Positions 28,196 through 36,946 of a stretch of 64,000 bases of DNA are shown here, one piece after another. Source of the DNA: Parasedimentitalea psychrophila (lineage in GTDB: Bacteria; Pseudomonadota; Alphaproteobacteria; Rhodobacterales; Rhodobacteraceae); NCBI RefSeq assembly GCF_030285785.1, contig NZ_CP127247.1, forward strand, positions 310,001 to 374,000. Direction: 5' to 3'. Positions within the stretch are counted from its first letter, which is position 1. The number at the start of each line of letters is the position of its first letter. The position numbers and the translations under genes were made by a program. Below the pieces are notes generated by a model. That model was not told where the DNA came from. It made no database searches and saw only the letters and a list, made by a program, of their open reading frames with translations.

Positions 28196-28232
28196 CCCGC
28201 CGTTATGTAAGTGAGCGAGCCTGATTGTCGGA

Positions 28233-28289
28233 TGTAAACCTTTTCATAACCCATGTAAACCTTTACATAAGGAGATGTAAACCTTTTCA
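28233..28289. promoter_or_regulatory. Three phased LacI-family operator candidates
   Basis: Three near-identical 14-bp sites stand at 28233-28246, 28254-28267 and 28276-28289. The middle one is TGTAAACCTTTACA, an inverted repeat of TGTAAA/TTTACA. The outer two are TGTAAACCTTTTCA. Start-to-start distances are 21 and 22 bp, two helical turns. They lie between the divergent ABC operon and the LacI-family gene at 28382, so that regulator is the likely binder. Confidence 0.75.
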
Positions 28290-28381
28290 CATACAGACAA
28301 TACCGTTATAGAATTGCTTAAACACTTGCAAAACAATGGCGAAAGCAGCCACAAGCACATCGTTTTTGAGGGTCAGGGAAA

Positions 28382-29431
28382 TTGAAAGAAATGCCGGAAA
28401 GACCAGCGACTATCGAGGACGTGGCCAAGCTGGCTGGCGTCTCTATCGCGACGGTCAGCCGGGCGATTCGCAAGCCCGAGAAGGTTGCCGAGAGCACCCG
28501 CAAGAAAGTGACCGCCGCCATTGCCCGCACGGGATATATTGCCAATGCCATGGCGCAGAACCTGCGCATGCAGCGGTCGCAAATGGTGATGGTTCTGACC
28601 CAGTCCATTGCCGACCCCAATTTCCCCGGCATCCTGATCGGGTTGGAAAAGGCGGCCAATGACCGCGGCTATGGGGTTTTGATCGGCAATACCGAAGGCA
28701 CCATCTCGCTGGAGGAAAACCACATGCGGTTCCTGGCCTCGGGTATGGTAGATGGGCTCATCCTGCTGACCGGACACCTGCCCGTTGCCGGCCGTCCCAA
28801 CAGCCCACCCTCGGCACTGCCGCAAATGGTTGCCGCCAGTTGCCCCGTCAGTTGCCCCGCCAGCCGCACTGACCTTCCCTATGTTGGGGTTGATGACGTT
28901 GCGGCGTCAAAAATGGCCACCGAATATCTGATATCTCTGGGCCACCGATCCATTGCCTACATCGCCGGCGGCAGCAGCGACGCGGTGTCGGATCTGCGTC
29001 TGGATGGCTACTGCAAGGGGCTTGCCGAGGCCGCCGATCCGCTGCCGGTCTGGCGGGTTGACGGCGATGGATCCAGCGAGGGCGGCCGCGCTGCGGTAGA
29101 GCGGTTGTTCATCAAAGATACGCTGCCGACTGCCTTTTTCTGCTACAATGACGACACTGCAATTGGCGTGATCAGCGCCTTGAAACTGCGCGGCTACCGC
29201 ATTCCCGAAGATTTCTCGGTGATCGGTTTTGACGACATCCCCTTTGCCAACAACATTACCCCGGCGCTGACCACAATCCGCCAACCGCGCACCCGGATTG
29301 GCGAACTGGCGATGGGGCAATTGCTGGACCGCCTTGCAGGCAGCGACGATAAAACACTGGAAACCCTGCTACACGGCGATCTTGTTGTCCGCGAAAGCTG
29401 CGGCCCCGCCCCTATTCGGCGCAGCCGCTAG
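28382..29431 (+). CDS. LacI-family transcriptional regulator of the system 1 sugar operon
   Basis: This repressor-type protein of up to 349 residues has the N-terminal LacI helix-turn-helix (TIEDVAKLAGVSIATVSRAI) and a hinge helix (MAQNLRMQRSQM). A periplasmic-binding-like sensor domain runs to the end, with FFCYNDDTAIGVISALKLRGYRIPEDFSVIGFDDIPFANNITP. The start is either TTG at 28382 or ATG at 28391; the helix-turn-helix is complete with both. The gene is divergent from the ABC operon with three operator-like sites between them. Its 3' end overlaps the convergent aldolase gene by 20 bp. Confidence 0.92.
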   Translation: MKEMPERPATIEDVAKLAGVSIATVSRAIRKPEKVAESTRKKVTAAIARTGYIANAMAQNLRMQRSQMVMVLTQSIADPNFPGILIGLEKAANDRGYGVLIGNTEGTISLEENHMRFLASGMVDGLILLTGHLPVAGRPNSPPSALPQMVAASCPVSCPASRTDLPYVGVDDVAASKMATEYLISLGHRSIAYIAGGSSDAVSDLRLDGYCKGLAEAADPLPVWRVDGDGSSEGGRAAVERLFIKDTLPTAFFCYNDDTAIGVISALKLRGYRIPEDFSVIGFDDIPFANNITPALTTIRQPRTRIGELAMGQLLDRLAGSDDKTLETLLHGDLVVRESCGPAPIRRSR

Positions 29432-30257
29432 CCGCCTTGAAGGTGCGCAACACATGGCGGGTGGCCTGAACCAACGGGTCATGTGTCTCTTTCAGAATTG
29501 CCACCCGATCAAACCGCGACGGATCGCGGTTCACTGCGTCGCGCAGAGCTGCGCCAAACACCATGCGCAGCTCGGTGCCGATATTGAACTTGCAGACCTT
29601 TGACCCCCGCGCCAGTGCCCGGCGTTGAAACTCGGGCACGCCAGAGCCGCCGTGGATCACCAGCGGCACAGTTGTCACCGCTTCGATGGAGCGAATGCGG
29701 GCCTCGTCCAGCCCACCTTCTTTGTCCTGTTGCAGGTGAACATTGCCCACCGAAATCGCCATCGCGTCAACACCGGTCTCGCGGGCAAATTTTGCAGCTT
29801 CGTCTGGGTCGGTGCCGGCGGACCCTTCACCACCGCTATAGCCAACGAAACCAATCTCGCCCTCACAGGACACCCCCGCCGCATGGGCCATTTCAACAAT
29901 GGCGGCAGTATCGTCGATGTTCTGCGACAGCGATGTGCGTGATCCGTCGAACATCACCGAGGTAAAGCCGCTTTCAATCGCCACACGGCAGTCGTCGGCG
30001 GTGTAACCGTGATCCAGATGCGCCACTACGGGAACCGAGGCCTGCTCGGCCAGATGCCGAAACATCTTGCCCAGCACAGGCAGTGGCGTGTGATCACGGC
30101 AAGACGGGCCAGCCTGCAAAATAACCGCCACGTTTTCAGCCTCGGCTGCGGCCACATAGGCGCGCATTTCCTCCCAGCCCAATGTCACCAATCCAGCAAC
30201 GGCATAGTTGTTCTTCAGTGCGGGTTGCAGCACATCCGCCAGCGTGACCAGCGTCAT
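29412..30257 (-). CDS. iolJ: Class II fructose-bisphosphate-type aldolase, probably IolJ role
   Basis: This zinc-dependent aldolase has 281 residues. The zinc ligands are in VVAHLDHGYTADDC (His), GEIGFVGYSG (Glu), ISVGNVHLQ (His) and VIHGGSGVPE (His). The catalytic aspartate is in HLDHG. It is the last gene of the iolD-phyH-iolC-iolB operon, so the likely substrate is 2-deoxy-5-keto-gluconate 6-phosphate, split into dihydroxyacetone phosphate and malonate semialdehyde. Another ketose bisphosphate cannot be excluded. The ATG overlaps the iolB stop by four bases. Confidence 0.82.
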   Translation of the reverse strand: MTLVTLADVLQPALKNNYAVAGLVTLGWEEMRAYVAAAEAENVAVILQAGPSCRDHTPLPVLGKMFRHLAEQASVPVVAHLDHGYTADDCRVAIESGFTSVMFDGSRTSLSQNIDDTAAIVEMAHAAGVSCEGEIGFVGYSGGEGSAGTDPDEAAKFARETGVDAMAISVGNVHLQQDKEGGLDEARIRSIEAVTTVPLVIHGGSGVPEFQRRALARGSKVCKFNIGTELRMVFGAALRDAVNRDPSRFDRVAILKETHDPLVQATRHVLRTFKAASGCAE

Positions 30258-31096
30258 TTGAACTTTGCGATCATGTCTTTGATACCCGGAATGGTCTCAA
30301 TCTGGGCGGCATGGGTTGGCTGGAAATACTGCACCAGCGAGCGCTGGCTGAGGCCGCCAAGAATTGTGAAGTAATACATCTCGTAGCCCGGCAGCACGGC
30401 GCAGGGGTGATAGCCGCTGTCCAGCATGACGGTCGAGCCATCCATGATATGATAGGCCTCGCCCGGCGTGTTATCCTCACGCTGAAGCATCTGCACACCC
30501 GAGCCATAATTGGGACGGAAGCGGAAATTGTAGGTTTCGTCGTGGCGGGTCTCAACCGGCAGACGGTCGGTGTCATGCTTGTGCGACGGAAAGCCCGACC
30601 AGCCGCCCTGCCCCACGGTATACAACTCGCTGACCAGCAGACGGCCGACTTTGCCGTGCTGCTTTTGCCCCAGAATATGCTTGATCTTGCGGTGGGTTTT
30701 GGTGTCGTCGCTGCCGTATTGCACCAGATCAATGTCACCTGCGCGCACCTCAAACGGATCCAGAACCTTGTCGTATCTGGCCCCGGCGATAAATATCTCG
30801 GTCTCGTCTGAGACGCAGACAATGGTCACCTTGGCGCCCACCGGGACATAGACCCCTTCGGGCTCTCCATCCCAGACATCAATGGTCCGCTTGCCCAGAT
30901 TGGAATAGCTGACGCCCTCAACATCGACATCCACGGTGCCGGTTGCCGGCGCCACGCAGGTCTCATATCCCGGCACCTGATATTCAAAGGCCTCGCCTTT
31001 CTTCAGCTTGACGATGTTGAAATAGTTCAGCGGAACAGTTGCGTCGTCCACGTCCACAATGGGAATGTTCTTATTGTCATGCGGTGCGATGTGCAT
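30254..31096 (-). CDS. iolB: 5-deoxy-glucuronate isomerase
   Basis: IolB converts 5-deoxy-glucuronate to 2-deoxy-5-keto-gluconate in myo-inositol breakdown. The 280-residue length and double cupin fold fit the family. Metal-binding and signature segments are GWSGFPSHKHDTDRLPVETRHDETYNFRF and GYHPCAVLPGYEMYYFTILGG. The gene begins 11 bp after iolC and overlaps the aldolase gene by four bases. Confidence 0.93.
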   Translation of the reverse strand: MHIAPHDNKNIPIVDVDDATVPLNYFNIVKLKKGEAFEYQVPGYETCVAPATGTVDVDVEGVSYSNLGKRTIDVWDGEPEGVYVPVGAKVTIVCVSDETEIFIAGARYDKVLDPFEVRAGDIDLVQYGSDDTKTHRKIKHILGQKQHGKVGRLLVSELYTVGQGGWSGFPSHKHDTDRLPVETRHDETYNFRFRPNYGSGVQMLQREDNTPGEAYHIMDGSTVMLDSGYHPCAVLPGYEMYYFTILGGLSQRSLVQYFQPTHAAQIETIPGIKDMIAKFK

Positions 31097-31107
31097 AGTT
31101 TGATCCT

Positions 31108-32088
31108 TTAGCGAGGGTCGGTCGGGCCAGGGTGCGAGGCCAGGAAGGTTTCAAGCTCGGCCATGACGGGCATGGCAGGGGCGCAGCCGGGGCGGGCCAC
31201 CACGATTGAGGCGCAGGCGGAGCCGCGCAAAACTGCATCCTGCATTTCGCGCCCCTCGGCGAGAGAGGCCAGCAACCCCGCCATAAAGCTGTCGCCAGCG
31301 CCGGTGGGTTTCAAGGCAGTCACCGGGTAGATCCCGGTGCGGATCTCTTGCTGGTTGGCAAAGGTCACAGCCCCCCCAGGGCCCATTTTATAGACCACGA
31401 TTGCGGCGCTGGACCTGGCAAGTGCGCGCGCCCTATCCAACCCGCGACTGATGTCGCCCGCCATAAAGCCAAACTCTTCGTCATTGCCGACGATCACATC
31501 AGACAGCGCGCCAGCCCGCGACAGCACCTCTTCGGCGACCTGTGCCGACGGCCAGCTGTAGGGGCGATAGTCGACGTCAAAGATGATCGGCAGACCGGCC
31601 TCGCGGGCCAGCTCAAACGCCCGGAAGGTTGCCGAACGTGACGGCTCAGCCGCAAACACCGTGCCCGCCGTGATCAGGGCGCCGTATTGGCTATAGTCCA
31701 CCGCCTCGACATCTTCGATGCTCATCTGAAAATCGGCGGCATTGTTGCGGTAGATAACGGACTGGTGGTCGGCGAGCCGTGTCTCATAGATCGCCAGGGA
31801 GGTCCGGGCTTCACCGGTGATCCGTTTCACATGGGTGCGATCAATGCCGTAATGGTCCAACTGGCCTTCGCAATACCAGCCGACCGCATCGTCAGAAACT
31901 GAGGTGAGCAAAGCTGACTGGCACCCCAGTTTGACCAGCCCGGCCGCGATATTGGCACTGCTGCCGCCCATGGCGACAGCCATAGTGGTGGCATCACGGA
32001 TGCTGGTCCCGGCCGGATCAGGACTCAGGTCCATTCCGACCCTTCCAATGACCAGAAAATTGCGTTTTTTGATTCCGTCCAGGATCAC
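31108..32088 (-). CDS. iolC: 5-dehydro-2-deoxygluconokinase (PfkB family), GTG start
   Basis: This 326-residue PfkB-family sugar kinase phosphorylates 2-deoxy-5-keto-gluconate. It has the N-terminal FLVIGRVGMDLSPDP, the GGSSANIAAGLVKLG ribokinase motif, and the C-terminal LKPTGAGDSFMAGLLASL with the catalytic aspartate of GAGD. The start is GTG at 32088. It overlaps the phyH stop (GTGA) and has GGAGGG six bases upstream; an ATG reading from 32238 would extend 150 bases into phyH and is rejected. It is a monofunctional kinase, not the fused kinase-DUF2090 form found in some proteobacteria. Confidence 0.92.
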   Translation of the reverse strand: MILDGIKKRNFLVIGRVGMDLSPDPAGTSIRDATTMAVAMGGSSANIAAGLVKLGCQSALLTSVSDDAVGWYCEGQLDHYGIDRTHVKRITGEARTSLAIYETRLADHQSVIYRNNAADFQMSIEDVEAVDYSQYGALITAGTVFAAEPSRSATFRAFELAREAGLPIIFDVDYRPYSWPSAQVAEEVLSRAGALSDVIVGNDEEFGFMAGDISRGLDRARALARSSAAIVVYKMGPGGAVTFANQQEIRTGIYPVTALKPTGAGDSFMAGLLASLAEGREMQDAVLRGSACASIVVARPGCAPAMPVMAELETFLASHPGPTDPR

Positions 32089-32927
32089 TTGCGGCCCTCC
32101 GTATTGCCTGCTTTGGCGGCGTCCAGCACCTCGGGATAGGGATAGTTCATCCCCAGCAATTGACGCAACTCGGGGCTGGCGTTGTCTAGGAATGGTTGCG
32201 GCAACGCCGCAGGCATGTCCTCCATCGGTTTCACCCACTTGGGCAGATACTGGATCAGAATTGCACTGCGATCGTGATCTGCCTTGTTTGGCATCGCACA
32301 GTGCCAGGTCACCCCGTAAAACAGGGCGACATCGCCCGGCTCGCCGGTCATGCGCTCGCAGCGGTTATAAAATCCATCCTCGGGCGCGGGATAGCGCAGC
32401 TCTCGCTGGCTACCCGGCACATAACCGGTGGCGCCGCTTTCCTTGGTGAACGGGTCCAGCAGCACCGATACCTGCGCGTTCATCGGAAACGAGCCGTTGA
32501 ACCCCACCGGATGGGTCTCAGGCTTATGGAAATCCCAATAGGGGTAATCCACATGCGGCTCCTGCCCCGGCCCACCGGGCAGAATGCGATTGGCGGCGAT
32601 TGAGCCCATGATGAACTCGGTGCCCAGAAAACTGCGCAGGACATTCATCAGCACCGGATGGGTCGCCATGTGCGAGAACACCTCGCCCTTGGCCAGCAGG
32701 TTCCAGACCCGGCGTTGCAGGTTCAGATTGCCTGCACCCTCGGCCGCGCCTTGAAAATGGGTGGCCTTTTCGGCGGAGTGTTCCGAGTGCGCCATGACAA
32801 TGGCCCGCGCCTCGGCGATCTCTTGCGCGGTGAACAGTCCTGAAATTCCGACCGCTCCGCCACCATTCAAAAGCTCTTCAACAATCTCGGCTGGATTTGC
32901 TGTTGCTGCGGTAAACCGTTTCATCAT
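32085..32927 (-). CDS. Phytanoyl-CoA dioxygenase (PhyH) family oxygenase in the iol operon
   Basis: This 280-residue Fe(II)/2-oxoglutarate-dependent oxygenase sits between iolD and iolC. The iron facial triad is visible as HVD in QEPHVDYPYWDFH plus the histidine in VTWHCAMPN. The 2-oxoglutarate-binding arginine follows in DHDRSAILIQ. The cupin core has ALFYGVTWH. The start at 32927 forms ATGA with the iolD stop, so it is truly part of the operon. Standard inositol catabolism needs no such enzyme; oxidative removal of an O-methyl or similar substituent from a cyclitol is a reasonable inference. Hydroxylation of another substrate is equally possible. Confidence 0.85.
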   Translation of the reverse strand: MMKRFTAATANPAEIVEELLNGGGAVGISGLFTAQEIAEARAIVMAHSEHSAEKATHFQGAAEGAGNLNLQRRVWNLLAKGEVFSHMATHPVLMNVLRSFLGTEFIMGSIAANRILPGGPGQEPHVDYPYWDFHKPETHPVGFNGSFPMNAQVSVLLDPFTKESGATGYVPGSQRELRYPAPEDGFYNRCERMTGEPGDVALFYGVTWHCAMPNKADHDRSAILIQYLPKWVKPMEDMPAALPQPFLDNASPELRQLLGMNYPYPEVLDAAKAGNTEGRK

Positions 32928-34795
32928 ACGCCCTTTCGCTGTTTGTCTCGGCTGGCTTCCCAGTCGGTGTGCGCCTCGCGAACACGATTGCTTGTGGTGA
33001 TATGCGGGGTGCCGACCTCCCACCAGGTATGGCCTTCGGTGGTCCAGCCCTCATAGGGGTCGACCTTCATAACGATCACATAGGTCCGGGCGCTGGCTTT
33101 GGCCCGTTTGAACGCCGCACCCAATTCATCCGGGTTTGACACGGTTTCAGCAACGGCCCCCTGCGCCGCTGCATGGGCCTCAAAGTCCACCGCAAACGGT
33201 TCGGGAATTGTCGGGCAATCCGCAAGAAGGTTGTTAAAGCTTTCATTGCCGGTGTTGTTCTGCAGCTTGTTGATGACCGCAAAGCCACCATTATCCAGCA
33301 CCAGAATAATCAGCTTTTTCTGGCTGAGCACGGAGGAATAGATGTCCGAATTCAACATCATGTAGGAGCCATCACCAAGGAAAACGATGGTGTCGCGTTC
33401 GGGTTCCCGCTGCATCTGCGCGATCCGGGCGCCCCAGGCCCCGGCGATCTCGTATCCCATGCAGGAAAAGCCAAATTCAACATCGACGGTCCCGATATCC
33501 AGCGTGCGCCAGTTGGCGGTCACCTCGGCCGGTAATCCCCCTGCGGCGGCCACCACGCGGTCGCGCGGATCACACAGTTCGTTCACAATACCAATGGCCT
33601 GCGCATAAGAGGCCGGCCGATTGCCGTATTCAACATTCTCAGCGACATAGGCATCCCAAGTGGCGCGCCCCGCCTGTGCCTGCCTGGTCCAGCTGGCCGG
33701 GGTTTGATAGCCGGCAACAGCCGTTCCCAACTGGCCAATCGACAGCTTGGCATCGCCGACAACCGGCAGTGACATATGCTTAGCCGCGTCATGCCGGGCT
33801 GCGTTGATTGAGATAATCCGGGCATCCTTGGCAAAAGCCGTCCACGATCCGGTGGTAAAGTCCTGCAGCCGGGTGCCCACGGCAACAATCACGTCCGCCT
33901 GCTCGGCGATCTCGTTGGCACTGTTGGATCCCGTGACCCCAAGTGGCCCGATATTCAGCGGATGGGTTGCCACCATATTGGCCCGGCCGGCGATGGTTTC
34001 GACCACCGGGATTTGATGTGCCTCGGCAAAGGCGGTCAATTCAGCCACCGCGCGCGAATACTGCACCCCGCCACCGGCGATGATCATCGGGCGCTTTGCC
34101 GATTTCAACAGGGCCGTCGCATCGGCAATTTCATCGGCATCCGGGCTGATACGGCGAATACGGTGGACCTTTTTCTCAAAGAACACCGATGGGTAATCAT
34201 AGGTCCAGCCTTGCACATCCTGCGGCAGCCCCAAAAACGCCGGGCCACAATCCGCCGGATCGAGCATAGTGGCAATTGCAGCGGGCAGCGACTGGATCAC
34301 CTGCGCCGGATGGGTGATGCGGTCCCAGTAGCGCACAACCGGCTTGAAGGCGTCATTCACCCCAAATGTCGGATCGCCAAAATTCTCCATCTGCTGCAGA
34401 ACCGGATCGGGCAGCCGGGTCAGAAACGTATCGCCACACAATAGCAGCATCGGCAGCCGGTTGGCATGCGCCAGCGCCGCCGAGGTCAGCAGGTTCGAGG
34501 TGCCCGGCCCGGCGCTGGCAGTGCAGAACATAAACCGCTGGCGCAGCCACTGTTTGGCATAGCCGGCAGCGGCGAACCCCATGCTTTGCTCGTTCTGGCC
34601 ACGGTAAAGCGGCAACGCGTCCTGAACCTCGTGCAGCGCCTCACCGAGGCAGGTCACATTGCCGTGGCCAAAGATACCAAAACCGCCGCCGCACAGGCGC
34701 ATCTCTGCGCCGTCGATCTCGATGTACTGGTTGCTTAGCCAGCGAATAATTGCCTGCGCGGTGGTCAGGCGGATGGTGTCTGATGTTGGCGTCAT
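32924..34795 (-). CDS. iolD: 3D-(3,5/4)-trihydroxycyclohexane-1,2-dione hydrolase
   Basis: This thiamine-diphosphate enzyme opens the cyclohexane-dione ring in inositol breakdown. The 623-residue length and three-domain layout fit IolD. The N-terminal domain has the catalytic glutamate region (FGIFGHGNVTCLGEAL). The ThDP-binding GDG segment is FLGDGSYMMLNSDIYSS with NGGFAVINKLQ downstream. The start at 34795 (MTPTSDTIRLTTAQ) gives the usual N-terminus; the reading from 34879 runs into the operator. It heads the left-going iol operon, controlled by the palindrome at 34873-34890. Confidence 0.94.
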   Translation of the reverse strand: MTPTSDTIRLTTAQAIIRWLSNQYIEIDGAEMRLCGGGFGIFGHGNVTCLGEALHEVQDALPLYRGQNEQSMGFAAAGYAKQWLRQRFMFCTASAGPGTSNLLTSAALAHANRLPMLLLCGDTFLTRLPDPVLQQMENFGDPTFGVNDAFKPVVRYWDRITHPAQVIQSLPAAIATMLDPADCGPAFLGLPQDVQGWTYDYPSVFFEKKVHRIRRISPDADEIADATALLKSAKRPMIIAGGGVQYSRAVAELTAFAEAHQIPVVETIAGRANMVATHPLNIGPLGVTGSNSANEIAEQADVIVAVGTRLQDFTTGSWTAFAKDARIISINAARHDAAKHMSLPVVGDAKLSIGQLGTAVAGYQTPASWTRQAQAGRATWDAYVAENVEYGNRPASYAQAIGIVNELCDPRDRVVAAAGGLPAEVTANWRTLDIGTVDVEFGFSCMGYEIAGAWGARIAQMQREPERDTIVFLGDGSYMMLNSDIYSSVLSQKKLIILVLDNGGFAVINKLQNNTGNESFNNLLADCPTIPEPFAVDFEAHAAAQGAVAETVSNPDELGAAFKRAKASARTYVIVMKVDPYEGWTTEGHTWWEVGTPHITTSNRVREAHTDWEASRDKQRKGV

Positions 34796-34868
34796 TTCAG
34801 CACGACCTTTGTTGGATTTTCCGGCACCCAGTCGAATGCGGCTTGCTAGAATTCGAATCTCAGGATAC

Positions 34869-34890
34869 AAATTTTGCAACCGGTTGCAAA
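34869..34890. promoter_or_regulatory. Palindromic operator between iolD and the right-going iol genes
   Basis: A perfect 18-bp palindrome, TTTGCAACCGGTTGCAAA (34873-34890), lies in the divergent promoter region. The 21-bp stretch 34869-34889 recurs exactly at 39161-39181, beside the LacI-family gene at 38077-39084. It has the central CG and symmetry usual for LacI-family operators. Confidence 0.85.
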
Positions 34891-34915
34891 CTCAAATTCA
34901 GCAGGAACCCGAAAC

Positions 34916-36019
34916 ATGGTGGAAATTGGCATTGGCATTCTTGGCGGTGGCTACATGGGCAAAGCCCATGCTGTTGCCATGTCTGCGGTTGGTGCGGTCT
35001 TTAACACGCGACTGCGCCCCCGACTGGAAATGGTCTGCGCGTCATCGGCCGATAGCGCCGAGCGGTATCGTCTGGCCTACGGCTTTCGCCGCGCCACTGA
35101 GGACTGGCGTGCGCTGGTGAATGACCCATTGGTCGAGGCCATTGTGATTGCCTCCCCTCAGTCGACCCACCGCGCTGTAGCCGAGGCCGCCTTTGCTCTG
35201 GGCAAGCCGGTTTTCTGCGAAAAGCCTTTGGGCGCCTCGCTGAACGACAGCCGGGCGATGACCGCCGCCGCCGAGGCCTCGGGCTGCGCCAATATGGTGG
35301 GATTCAACTATATCCGCACCCCGGCCAGCCAGTATGTGCGCAGGTTGATTGCCGATGGCAAACTGGGCCAGATCACCATGTTCCGCGGTGAGCATACCGA
35401 GGATTTCTATGCCGACCCCAAGGCCCCTGCCACATGGCGCTGCAGCGGCCAGTCCAATGGCACCATGGGCGATCTGGCACCACATATGATCAACGGCGCG
35501 CTGGCCCTGATGGGGCCAATCAGCCGCGTCATGGCGGAAATCGAAACCGTGCATAAAACCCGCCCGGGCGGCGACGTGACCAATGACGACCATGCGCAGA
35601 TGATGTGCCGGTTTGAAAACGGCGCCATGGGGCAGATGTATTTCAGCCGCGTCGCAACCGGGCGCAAGATGGGTTATGCCTATGAAATCACCGGCACCAA
35701 GGGGGCTGTGCGGTTTGATCAGGAAGATCAGAACGCAGTCTGGCTGTACCAGATGGACACCCCCGAGGCCGAGCGTGGATTCACCAAGATCCTGACCGGC
35801 CCCGCCCATCCTGACTATGAACCGTTTTGTCAGGGCCCGGGCCACGGCACCGGATATCAGGATCAGATCATCATCGAGGCAAGGGATTTCCTGACTGCCA
35901 TCGAGACCGGACAACCGGTTTGGCCAACCTTCCGCGACGGAATGGATGTCAACCGAGTGATAGCAGCTGCTTTCGCCTCGTCGCGAGACCGTAAGTGGCA
36001 AGATATAAACGCGTTCTGA
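34916..36019 (+). CDS. Gfo/Idh/MocA family dehydrogenase (inositol-dehydrogenase-like)
   Basis: This 367-residue NAD(P)-dependent dehydrogenase starts at ATG 34916 (MVEIGIGILGGGYMGKAHAVAM), 26 bp after the operator. The Rossmann loop is GILGGGYMGKAHA. The catalytic-type lysine lies in GKPVFCEKPLGASL. The second-domain histidine is in GDLAPHMINGAL. It opens the right-going arm of the cyclitol cluster, followed by iolE and a second enzyme of the same superfamily. Likely substrates are myo- or scyllo-inositol or a methylated inositol; which of the two dehydrogenases is the true inositol 2-dehydrogenase cannot be decided here. Confidence 0.87.
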   Translation: MVEIGIGILGGGYMGKAHAVAMSAVGAVFNTRLRPRLEMVCASSADSAERYRLAYGFRRATEDWRALVNDPLVEAIVIASPQSTHRAVAEAAFALGKPVFCEKPLGASLNDSRAMTAAAEASGCANMVGFNYIRTPASQYVRRLIADGKLGQITMFRGEHTEDFYADPKAPATWRCSGQSNGTMGDLAPHMINGALALMGPISRVMAEIETVHKTRPGGDVTNDDHAQMMCRFENGAMGQMYFSRVATGRKMGYAYEITGTKGAVRFDQEDQNAVWLYQMDTPEAERGFTKILTGPAHPDYEPFCQGPGHGTGYQDQIIIEARDFLTAIETGQPVWPTFRDGMDVNRVIAAAFASSRDRKWQDINAF

Positions 36020-36040
36020 GCCTTTGAAAGGGACGAACAA

Positions 36041-36934
36041 ATGACAATCAGAATTGGCAACGCTCCCTGTTCATGGGGGGTGGAATTTGCGGATGACGCT
36101 AGAAACCCCAGCTGGAAATCCGTCCTCAGCGACTGCGCCAAGGCCGGCTACAAGGGCATTGAGCTGGGCCCCGTTGGCTATATGCCCGAGGACCCGGCTG
36201 AGCTGGGCGACGCGCTGGCGCAACATGAGCTGGAGCTGATTGGCGGCGTGGTGTTCCGCGCCTATCATGATCCGGACGCCTGGGACGAGGTACTGGATGC
36301 CACCCACCGCACTGCGCGCGCGCTAAAGGCACATGGGGCCGAGCATCTGGTGCTGATCGATTCCATCTCGCCGCGCCGCGCCCCCACCGCCGGCCGCGCC
36401 TCTGAGGCCGCGCAGATGGACAAGGCCGAATGGGCTGCTTACCGCGACCGCATCGCCGAAACAGCGCGGATCGGCAGCGAGGAATACGGGCTGACCGTTG
36501 GTATCCACGCCCATGCCGCAGGTTTCATGGATTTTGAGCCCGAGCTTGAGCGCCTGCTGGACGAGGTTGACGACAAGATCCTCAAGATCTGCTTTGACAC
36601 CGGCCACCACTCTTACGCCGGCTTTGACCCGATCGCCTTTATGAAGCGCCATGTGGACCGGATTTCCTACATGCATTTCAAAGACATCAACCCGAGGGTC
36701 AAAGCAGATGTCATTGCCAGCCGGGCCGGGTTCTACGATGCCTGTGGTCAGGGCATTTTCTGCAACCTGGGCGACGGCGACGTGGATTTCCCGGCGGTGC
36801 GTCAGGTGCTGTTGGAGGCGGGCTTTGCCGGCTGGTGCACGGTCGAGCAGGACTGTGACCCCACGCTGGACCCAGATCCCATCGGTGATGCGCGCAAGAA
36901 CCGTGAATACCTTGAAACTATTGGCTTTAACTAA
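36041..36934 (+). CDS. iolE: Inosose dehydratase-like TIM-barrel protein (IolE/MocC type)
   Basis: This 297-residue metal-dependent TIM-barrel protein resembles IolE and MocC. The start has the typical RIGNAPCSWGVEF. Metal ligands are seen in TVGIHAHAAGFMDFEPELERLLDE, CFDTGHHSYAG, YMHFKDINPRV and CTVEQDCDPTLDPDPI. IolE removes water from 2-keto-myo-inositol to give the trihydroxycyclohexane-dione that IolD hydrolyses, and no other iolE candidate is seen nearby. MocC proteins of rhizopine breakdown look similar, so an inosose isomerase role is the alternative. Confidence 0.83.
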   Translation: MTIRIGNAPCSWGVEFADDARNPSWKSVLSDCAKAGYKGIELGPVGYMPEDPAELGDALAQHELELIGGVVFRAYHDPDAWDEVLDATHRTARALKAHGAEHLVLIDSISPRRAPTAGRASEAAQMDKAEWAAYRDRIAETARIGSEEYGLTVGIHAHAAGFMDFEPELERLLDEVDDKILKICFDTGHHSYAGFDPIAFMKRHVDRISYMHFKDINPRVKADVIASRAGFYDACGQGIFCNLGDGDVDFPAVRQVLLEAGFAGWCTVEQDCDPTLDPDPIGDARKNREYLETIGFN

Positions 36935-36946
36935 GGAGCCTAACAG

